Below are positions 36,891-46,600 of a DNA stretch of 64,000 bases, piece by piece. The notes beneath the pieces are model-generated. The model saw nothing but the letters and a program-made list of their open reading frames with translations. It searched no databases and had not been told where the DNA came from. The DNA is from Mangifera indica (taxonomy: Eukaryota; Streptophyta; Magnoliopsida; Sapindales; Anacardiaceae). A program made the translations under genes and the position numbers. Each line of letters begins with the position of its first letter. Within the stretch, counting starts at the first letter, position 1. Where the stretch lies: the NCBI RefSeq assembly GCF_011075055.1, contig NW_025401154.1, positions 1-64,000 on the forward strand, read 5' to 3'.

Positions 36891-38870
36891 GTCCTCTTTT
36901 TCCATGTACACATAACTACAATGCTATGGTTTCTGCACTATTCCAACTAGATGCTAGCAATCACACATACATACAGGCTATAAAATCGTGCATCTACATC
37001 TCTAGTCTATATTTTCCTATTTACAGTAATACAAACGCGTCCAATAATTCAATCTATTAACATTCATCATCAGAAAAACAAGTTGCTACCCTAACATCAT
37101 CTAAGACAACATCTCTAGTCATTCAATATAATATAAACACATATTAACACTATTAAAATCTTTAGAAATTTCTCATTAAGCCATTTATTGAGGAGGGAAC
37201 ATTCAGTTGAATTCAATATAACAAAGATGTCCATAGTCATGGATTTTGATCTAACAACAACAATTTCAAAGCTATGCATATATTTACCATCCACTTCAAG
37301 CATCAATTGACATGGATGAAGCCATTATCATATTCTTGATAGAGATTCAGGGGCACAACTTCATGCTCTCAATCATAACCTAACAATATCATAAGTTCTA
37401 TATAATTGAAGGTCACCACTTACTTGTCCTTTAACACTTAAGCAAGCTCTTGGAGTGGCTATGAGAATTCTTACTACCGACGACTCTATTAGACAATTGA
37501 AAATCACTTATCTCACTACTCTCTCATTTGTATACGGTTAGGGGTAAGAAAATTATGAAAGAATTAGGCTAAACGTTCTTTTATTTTTGCCTCCTAGTCA
37601 TGACACATGGGCTTGTATCTACAATACATAGGTGTGTGTCGTGTCACACAAGTAATGCCATACCCGATCTTGCCACGATTCTTATCGTATCCAATATTTC
37701 AAATTCGGTTGATGATGCATGATCGTATGTGCCTCATCAAGACAAGGCAACACCCAATCTTGTCATGATTCTTATCTTATTCAACACTTGATCTTGCCAC
37801 GATTCTTAACTCAATAAAAAAGCAAGGAAAAAAAAACTAAAATGCCCTTGGACTTATCTGTGGGTGTTACAATTATGCATGGATGTACACTTTTAGGAGT
37901 CACAACCATACATTGCGATTCTAACCAGTGGTAAATTAATGTGCACTAATGTCCGTTATCTACCAATACCACTCCTTATGCTTATGCATACCATCATTTC
38001 AGGATCGTGCACCTAATGTATAATGTACAAGCGTTCCCCCCATAATGTACAACCATACATGACTTTATCACCCTACACCTACCAACATACATCCTATGCA
38101 CAAAAAGACCGTCTTCTACTTGCACGGTGTATGGGTATACATTCTTGAATGTACGGTCATGCACCATCGTCTACCCTTCTATCTTTAGCCATTTTTTGAT
38201 ATAATAGAATAATCTTTACACCTTAAATCATGTAAATCATGTCTCTAAACACCTTAGAACATGTTTCTCATATCAAAATCATCTTATAACCATCAATATT
38301 ACATATTTACAATTATCTCAACATTATTCGTGAATTGCATACTTCTAACGTGATCTTCTAGGCTATTCACGTCAACATATTAACAATCTCAACATTCTAA
38401 CAACTCATACCATATGTACAAAACATGATTATCCATTACAAAGCACACTAAATAATCATACATGTTTAATCATTCAAAACTGAAAAACCAACATACTTAT
38501 ATATTTGTTGTCTGATGATAAGTGAGTCTTCACCTAGTTGTGACTGCTCTAGTGACTTACACCCTGTTTCGAAAAATCTCTAATCTTGCTAAAAGATCTC
38601 ACACACTCTCTGTTTTCTACTTTTACTTTGTAAAGATAAGAATGCGAATAATTCTTAATCTTCACGCATTACCCCTTTTTATTTTACACATATAACACCA
38701 TGTACGACCATGCAACCCTCATGCATGGTAGTATTAGAAGTTTCGTGGCAAAAACCACAATTTGTGATCACTAAAAATATCCTTATCCCAAATTTAAATG
38801 TTAAATCAGAATACCCTTAGACATACTTGTGGATGTTACATGTGATCCACTAAAGGCCACAAAGGCATAA
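36891..38870 (-). repeat. LTR-type repeat region, mainly minus orientation
   Basis: Non-coding. It carries many 'accatacatg'/'catgcatgg' words like those in repeat B and at 7.8-8.2 kb. Two similar junctions, 'cttatctgtgggtgttaca' (37,853) and 'catacttgtggatgttaca' (38,821), lie about 970 bp apart and could be the same end of two repeat copies. A short tandem of 'cgatcttgccacgattctta'-like units is present three times at about 37,665-37,815. Orientation is inferred from the position of T- and A-rich parts and is weak. Confidence 0.4.
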
Positions 38871-39913
38871 CAAAGGGCCCTAGACCTTAAGATTCTGATG
38901 GGTTGGCATGACCCATAAGACCCACCAAACAACAGGGCTTAACTCGACAGGACTTGTGAACTTGATGGCTTTCGTCAAATAAGGTACAACATGACTCGAC
39001 AGGACTAATGGGCATTTCTACCTACTTCAACCATCCAAGTTTGATGATTAAATTTGTCCCTTAAGACTGATATATTTTTTTTCTGTTTATGAAACAATTC
39101 AAACATTTAGAAGTAAATCTTTCACTTGCCTAATTAAGATAGCCTATGTTTTTTTTATTATTCAACTTTGAAGAAGGCTTGTCAATTAATCCGGGTGGGT
39201 ATTCAACCGAAAAAAGTTTTTCAGGCTAATTAAAATTTAGCCTCACACGGGCAGAACAAAGACACCAATGATATTAGATTATGATCCACTTGTCCCATTA
39301 TTCACGTCGGGTGAATTGATCCACCACTAAGTAATGCCACATGTAAAAAAGTAATATATCATAAATGTGATCACAAAGCATCTTCTATGTGAACACAACA
39401 TTATCAACGTAACCTGTTCATGGTTTATGTAACAATAAGAGATTTGACAACAATTTCCATAAGTCCAGTACTTGTAGCTCGTCATCTGAGTCAACAAATA
39501 GACCTCATTGATTTTTTTCATATAAAAATTGACCTTATTTTCATATAAAAACTAATATAAATATTTAAATTCTAATTGTTATGATTAATTCTAAAATTGA
39601 AATATTTTTTCAGTTGGATTTTGATTGATTTTTTAAAAAATTCTAACAAAATTGAATTTTGTTTAACTAAATCCAATTCGACTCAGAATTATTAATACTT
39701 CGTCAAAACACTACTGTTTTACTCTGACCTAATAGTCATTCCTCGAATTTCTCTTGGTCCCCAGCTAGACTTGCATGCATTGAATCTTACGTAACAACTT
39801 AAACTTCCTAATCAAACAAACTTGACTGGTTTCTCGAATCTACGTCCTAGTGCACGAATGCGATTTGAGTACTTATCTGACGGGATACGCTTCTAGATCA
39901 AATGAAATTATCT

Positions 39914-39986
<73 letters not shown>

Positions 39987-40090
39987 ATATCAGCACATTA
40001 ATTATTAATTGATATATTAATATTTGTTTTGGATATTTAATATTTACTATAAATATTAAATATAAGTTGATTTTCCCTTTTTCTTGAAAG
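38871..40090. other. Intergenic, no gene recognised
   Basis: Only short chance frames. It contains 'gactcgacaggact' word repeats at 38,940-39,010, typical of small hAT-like MITEs, and the TA microsatellite. Confidence 0.3.
39919..39982. repeat. (TA)n microsatellite
   Basis: A run of 32 TA units (about 64 bp), self-complementary and likely to vary in length. Confidence 0.95.
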
Positions 40091-40105
40091 CCATTCCGTT
40101 AGCCT

Positions 40106-40780
40106 GTCCACGTGGACATCGCAACCCTTGCTGATTTTCCTATTAGGAATAATAGTATGTATCATTTAATTTAATATGATTTTAAAAAATTTTAAATTAA
40201 ATTAAAAAATAATTTAATTTTTTTAAAATTAAATTAAACTATTTTATATTTTAAATGAAACCAAATTAAAATATATATTTTTATTTGATTTAGATTAGAG
40301 TTTGAACCTATTTAAATTATTCATTTTTAAATCTATATTACTTAATAAAATTATAATTTTTTAAACCATAATATAAATATATAAAATATATAAAATATAT
40401 ATACAATACACATATAATGACAATGATAAAATAAATAAGCTATATATAATTAGTTATTGAAAAAAATTATTAGATATAATTATATATATTTTTAAAAAAC
40501 GATTTACAATTTAGTTTACTTTAAAAAACACCAAATCATAATTAAAACTAAAAACTATTTTTTAAAAATTTATCAATCAAAATTAAATTATTTTATAAAT
40601 TAAATCAATTTTAAATAGTTTAATTTAAATCTAAATTATTTGGGTTGATTATTGCGGAAGGAGGATCGTACACGTGTTTATAACTGGATACGTTACCACG
40701 TGTAATACAACAAGTGGAATTGCTCGATGAGGCAGAACTGGAGCAACAAATGAGAAAGAGTGTTCAACAGTGGACACGTG
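40106..40780. promoter_or_regulatory. G-box / ABRE cluster
   Basis: Four CACGTG cores: 40,109-40,114 (inside the 12-bp palindrome GTCCACGTGGAC at 40,106-40,117), 40,671-40,676, 40,697-40,702 and 40,775-40,780. The last three are within 110 bp. G-boxes bind bZIP and bHLH factors, and ACACGTGG-type cores serve as abscisic-acid response elements. The cluster lies about 0.7-1.3 kb before the first recognisable exon of the WVD2-like gene, so it may be that gene's old promoter. The AT-rich stretch 40,140-40,640 between them holds long A/T palindromes, perhaps a MITE. Confidence 0.45.
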
Positions 40781-41461
40781 GCAAACGAAGGAAGTAGATT
40801 GGTGTGTGAGTTGCTTTTTCTCTAGGGGAAAAATAGCAATTGAGAGATAATACTTTTTATCATAAGTAACAATTTTATTTGATATATTTGATAATTTTTA
40901 ATTAAAAATCTTAATTATATAATTAATACAAAATTATTAAACTCCTTTTCTAGTTACTTGTTCAACTCTATAAAGTTAAAACTTCATGATTTGTTGTTAT
41001 GACCATTAATTAATTATTAATTTGAAAATTTAAGATTAAATAAAGAGATTTTTTTTCCAGAAATATGTATTTCATTTTCAGAATATTAAGACCTGAAAAT
41101 CAACTATTTTTTTTTAATTTTTGATAAAAGGAAGAATTAACTGAATTAACTTGTTTTAGGCCTTGGTGTGTTGAGCAACTATTCACTAATCTTTTGATTT
41201 GGACTCAAAATTTTTGTTTTAGTTTTGTCTTGGCAAACTGTCATTCTTTTAGGAAAGTGCTTGAGGAAAAATGATTAAGTGCATTGTGAGGCACAACGAT
41301 TCAACTGAGTTGATTTGTTTTACGGATTGCATTTCAAATTGAATGCTGATCAGAGAATGGAAATATGAAAATCGTGCTACAGACCTTTGTCTGATTATTA
41401 TTTTTTCCTTTTTCTGTTGCTGCTATTGTAAGCAGGTTGTGTCTTTAGATTTCTTTGTCAG

Positions 41462-42905
41462 GATTCAGTCTCTTTCGGAAGATTTTCTGCCGAGTCCCTG
41501 GCATCGGAAAAATGGTCAGCTTTCAGTCAGAACATGTATCCGGAGAAGCTCCAGAAGTTCAAGCACCCTGGATTAGTTGCTGAGAAGAAGGCATATTTTG
41601 AAGAATACTTCAGAAGGATTAGAGCTATGGGGGAAAAGAACAATTTCCCACCCAAATTTTAGTTGAAATTCCAAATCACACCCATGATAAACGAAAAACC
41701 CAAATACCCACCTATGAGTTAACTGTCATTCAAATTTTCAGTTAGAAACAAGGATAAAATCGTCATTTTACCTATAAACCTTAAAACTTTGAAATTTTTA
41801 CATTTCCCCAAGCAGGTTTTAAAAACTAACATTTCAACTCATCTTCAAAGTTTAAAAAGTTTAATTTCACCCCTAGAGTTTGCTTCTTTCTCCAGCCACA
41901 TCATTCTGACCGATGGCCGATGCTATCTATCGATCTTTCATCTCCGACTATCAAGGACGACGAAAGACAATCCTTTATCGTCTAGATCTAGATGACAAAG
42001 CGTCATCTAGATCTGCAAGAAGAGATAAAGGACGATGTTTCATCATCCTTCGTTGCGTCATCTAGACGTGACGGCGAAACATCGTCTTTCGTTGTTTGGG
42101 CGACACGACGAAGCGTCATCCTTCTTCTCTTTTTACAGAACTGGACGATGCTTCCTCATCTAGATCTGGACAATAAAGGGTCGTTCTTCATCATTCTTAG
42201 TAGCTGAAGATGAAAGATTGGTGCAAAGTGTCGGTCGTCGATTGGAATGATGATGGTGGAAGAAGGAAGCAAACCTTAAGGGTGAAATCTAAACTTTTCA
42301 AACTTTGAGGGTTGAAGTGCTAGTTTTAAAATCTAGGGGGATGACAAAAATTTCAAAGTTTAAAGGTTTATAGATAAAATGATGATTTTACCCCTACCTT
42401 TAACTGAAAATTTGGACGGTAGTTAATCTATAGGTGAATATTTAAGTTTTTCAACTGCCGTGGATAAAAATTTAAGAGTAAGCTAAAATTTGGGTGGGAA
42501 ATAGTTCTTTTCCCGAGCGATGAAAGCACTGCAAGCAGAACAGCAAGAATTATACAACCTGATGCTTTTCAAAAGAGCAAGAGAATGCTAATTCAACACC
42601 GATTTCCTACAGTAATATGACTAGTAATCTGAAAACATCTTCAGGAAGTCTTGTGGAAAAGCCATATCAAGCAACCGAAGAAAGAAAAAGACACTCTAGG
42701 GAATCAGTCTTGATGAATAAAAGGAGTATATGGTTGCCCGTTGTTAAAGCAAAAAGTTCTATTAAAAAGGCTTCTCAATTGCACAAGCAATCAATTAGTA
42801 GCTTGAAAACTGCCCAAGAGAATAACCATGTCTCTTGCACAGTCAACCAAAAAGAAAACCAGCCGAAGAAGCTCACAAAATTATGCATTTTTTATTTGAA
42901 AAAGG
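41462..42905 (+). pseudogene. WVD2-like / TPX2-family gene fragment, split by a MITE
   Basis: After a 3' splice site ('ctttgtcag' ending 41,461) an exon reads 'DSVSFGRFSAESLASEKWSA', 'FSQNMYPEKLQKFKHPGLVA', 'EKKAYFEEYFRRIRAM'. This matches the conserved N-terminal block of WVD2-like microtubule-binding proteins (SISFGRFxxESL...EKKAYFEAHFKK). At 41,631 a MITE interrupts it. Coding sequence resumes at 42,515-42,600 and continues in a second open stretch, 42,617 to about 42,900 (residues rich in S, K, Q). Across the joint the frame is lost: one frame gives 'KALQAEQQELYNL' and then a stop, another leads into 'SKEQENANSTPISYSNM'. No C-terminal TPX2 domain and no first exon were found. Intact relatives bundle cortical microtubules; this copy is very probably dead. 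Confidence 0.6.
41631..42514. mobile_element. MULE-type MITE, family M1, copy 2
   Basis: An 884-bp element with long inverted arms. Termini are 'gggaaaagaacaatttccca' (left) and 'gggaaaagaactatttccca' (reverse complement of right). The flanks are GAGCTATGG (41,622-41,630) and GAGCGATGA (42,515-42,523), 7 of 9 identical, as expected for a Mutator-type 9-bp duplication. The arms match copy 1 at 26,670-27,299. The centre (about 41,940-42,200) is larger and built from repeated 'gatctagatgac' / 'gtcatctagatc' and 'gacgatg' words, so several small open frames appear but none looks real. Confidence 0.85.
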
Positions 42906-43631
42906 GTAAATGTTACATATACGATTTGTGCAAAGTTGCAAGGTCGAGACTTGTGTTCAAACTTTTGGGCCGCATCTATGGTTTGAATTTAAATTTACTG
43001 TGCGTTTTAAGGTTAAATTATTGCAATTTGCACTCTTTAAGTTGCTTGTACGGCGGAAAGCTGCAAGTCTGAGAGTAGCCTTCTTACAAGTTAGAAAAGT
43101 GATCCTAAATCTTCAAGAAAGATAATTCCCTGAATTCAATGCTATTATCAAATGCTAAAATCAGCCTACAGTTTTACCAAGTTTTGGAGTATCTAAAAGT
43201 TAAATAAATGTTGCTAGATTCAATCATTGATCAAACAGATTATCACTGAAACCTGAAAAGTTAGTTCAGTTTGATCCATGTATCTACTAGTTAAAATAGT
43301 TCCCGGTGGTGCTTGTGCTATAAATTCTTGCATATTATCAGTTTTTTATATGAAAGCAACATGAAAACTGGGTTTCAATGCACTTTGGAGTTATTGAATG
43401 ATGCTAGTTACATACAGAGTTGGTATGTCTAATATAGTTCTACAGATATTTGCAAGTTCTCATTCTTATTTGATCAGGATGGGTAGTTTCAGAGAACGAG
43501 AAAAGTTGAATGAAGCCTTCTATGTTTCTAGGGGCATGATTTCAGCTTGTAATATATCAATGCCCCTGGAAACACTTTTCTTCGAATTATCTCCTCTTAC
43601 ATAGCCTGTCAACTGCATATTTTTTGCTTAT
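42906..43631. other. No gene; 3' flank of the MATE gene
   Basis: The open frames here do not show known domains. The 3' UTR of the minus-strand MATE gene should lie just below 43,632. Confidence 0.35.
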
Positions 43632-46600
43632 TCAACTTCGCTGAGTATCTGCTTCAAAAATTCTCTCCCTTGCTTTTGATGCCTGCAATATCCACACATC
43701 AAATTAGGCTCAACATCCAAAGTCCCGAATTACTTGTTTGTCTGTGACTATTCAAAGTTATATTTTGTAGTATTAAACAATCTGGTCAGTCGGCAAGTTT
43801 CAGATGTTAGTGCACAAGGCAACTTCCCTAAATCAAAGGATTTCTACTGAAAGTAATTCTCCTAATTGCAGCATAATTGGTTTGTAAAATTTTGTAATAT
43901 TTTACTTTCAATAGTTGACTATGAGTTGTAGATTTGTATAAATATATATTCTCTGTTAATAGAATATGTGTACAATCACACCAATAATTATATGGTATTA
44001 CAGCAATGATCCTCTCTTCATTCTTCCTCTTTTGTCGAATCCTCACTTTCTCACAGCACAATTCTACCGTGACCAATCCTTCACTTTCCACCTCTCACGC
44101 CTTGACTAATCCTTCTCTTTCCGCTACTCACACTAACTACTCTTTCTCTGTTAAACTCACACCGAAAACTTTCTTGGCATGGGAAACTTGATTTCTTCCA
44201 AATAGCTCCAGAATTTACTAATCCTGCTCTCATAGATGCTACACAATAGATTCCTAATCCGGAACTTACTCTTTGGTTCATAAAGGACCAACTAGTACTA
44301 TCTTGGCTTTTATTCTCACTCACAAAACAAGTGTTTCTTCAAGTAGTGAACCTTACCTCACCCTTTGAAGTTTGGACTGCTCTCTCATGTACATATGGAT
44401 CTTCCTCTCACAATCGCCACCTGCAACTATTCATTAAACTTAATAATTACAAGCGCAACAATATGTCAATTGGGGAATTTCTCAAAGGCATCAAGATTTT
44501 TGTTGATGAACTTGTCACAGTAGGCACACCTTTAAAGCCTGCACAATAGTGATGTTATTAAGTTTCCTACAATTTGCACTGTTCTTGCTTTAGGTGCATC
44601 ATATGGTAGAATTTGAGAAAACATAACAAATCTAATGCCTTTCTTCATGATGCCCATTTTATGACTCAACCTTTAGGTCTGACTGGTCAGGACCATGCCC
44701 ATTTTGCATGCAAGCTCAAGAAAAGCGTATATGGGCTCCGTCAGGCCCCATGGGCTTAGTTCAAAACACGATAAGTTCTTTTATTCTCAAGATAGGCTTT
44801 GTTGCATCCAAGGCTGACACATGATTATTCATCTTTCACCAAAACTCTAATGCACTTAATTTACTAGTTTATATTGATCATCTAGTTCTTCCTAGTTTAA
44901 ATCCCTCCTTAATTGATACTTTTGTGAACCAACTTAAGCAGGAATTTCTAGTCCATGATCTTGGCTCTTTGCATTATTTCTTAGGACTTGAGGTGTAGCA
45001 CATTGGCTTTGCAATTACTCTATCACAAGCAAAAGTACACTCATGATCTCTTCAAAACAAAATTGGAAAGTGTCTAGCCTTGCTTTACTCTCATGTCTAC
45101 CTTGATGGCTCTATTTAAAACACAGTGGACTTCTCTCTTGGATTTAGAGTTGTGTAGGCAAACTGATGACGTTCTTCAGAATGTCACTCTTTCTAATATC
45201 GAACATTGCTTTTGTACTCAATTGTCTTTATCAATTCATGCAAAATCCAACTGATAATCATTAGAATGTTGTTAGGCAGGGTCGAACTCAAATCAAGATA
45301 GCTTAAGCTCGAAAACTAATTTGGCTTGGCTTGATTCGACTCATTTCAAATTTGAATCGAATTCAAGCTAAGAGATTGAATAAACTAAGCCAAACTCGGC
45401 TAGAGAGAGTTTGGCTTGGTCAGACTTGTAAGCTAGGTGGACGGCTTGATTAGATTCAAACATGACTTGTAATTTGATTTGAATTATGTTAAACAATTGT
45501 TAAAAGCATATCGTTTTACCTATTATTATATAAAACAATATTGTTTTGTCAATAAATCATAAATTTGAACCATGAATTCGAACAATAAATCCAAGTCACA
45601 TATTTGAACCATAAACTTGAGTTGAACTCCAACTAAACTTGAGTTAAATCATTTTCATTTAAAGTGAACTAGAACCATCTTTAATTTTAGCTTGTCAAAC
45701 TCAAATTAAACTTAAGCCAAAAAGTTTTTTAACTCGGCTCAATTCATATCCACCGCTATTAGCAATTGACTTTTTCACTATCTCAAATATTCTATTACCT
45801 ACACACTCAACTTTGATAAATGCAAGATATTGTAACTTCATTGCTTTTCTAATAGCAATTAAACAAATTGTCAAGATGATCGATGTTCAACCTTAGGCTT
45901 TGCTATCTGTCTAAGGTCCAATCTCATCTCCCATATGCTAAGAAACTACCAATATTGTATTATGCTCCCTTGCACAAAGTGAACACAAGGCCATTGTCAT
46001 TGGCTCAATTGAAATGTCATGGCTTCAGACTCTCTTTGTCGATTTGGGTATCCTCTTACCTCTCCAATTGTATTGTGGTGTAATAATGTTGGAGTTATCT
46101 ACTTAATTGCACATCCTATTTTAAAATTGAGTAGAATTCTGTTCAACAGCAAGTAGCTTTTGGTAATATATTAGCTTGTTTTGTCTATTCAGAAGATCAA
46201 TTTCCTAATGTCTTCACTGAAAATCCTGCAACATGATCTCTTCTTCATCATCAAGACAGGCTTCGGTTGTCCACTAAGCCTCAACTTAAGGAAAGTGTTA
46301 GTGTACAAGGCAACTTCCATGAATCATAGGATTTCTACTTTTAGTAATTCTCCTAATTGTAGCATAATTTGTATACAAACACAATAGTGAGTCATTAATT
46401 GACAGTCCTTGTGGGTTAGGTCGGCCCACAAGTAGCTAGGGCCATGGCTTGACCCAAGGTCTATTGGGTCATGCTTTCATCAGCCCTTAACGACCGGGTG
46501 CATGCTTTTGCAGGCCAACTTGCCTAATTATATTTTTTTAATTTTTAATTATTTATTGTTTTTAAACGGTCCAACATCAAAACCCAGCATAACTCAAATG

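Noticed and set aside
38880..39025. Small hAT MITE with 'gactcgacaggact' words
   Set aside because: Termini and an 8-bp duplication could not be fixed.
41343..42207. Several small frames within and before the M1 MITE
   Set aside because: They are out of frame with the WVD2-like translation or lie in the MITE hairpin centre, and none shows a domain.
42880..42940. CCCH-like zinc finger at the end of the WVD2-like remains ('LCIFYLKKGKCYIYDLC')
   Set aside because: The spacing and final His of a CCCH finger are missing, and the frame simply runs on into non-coding sequence.
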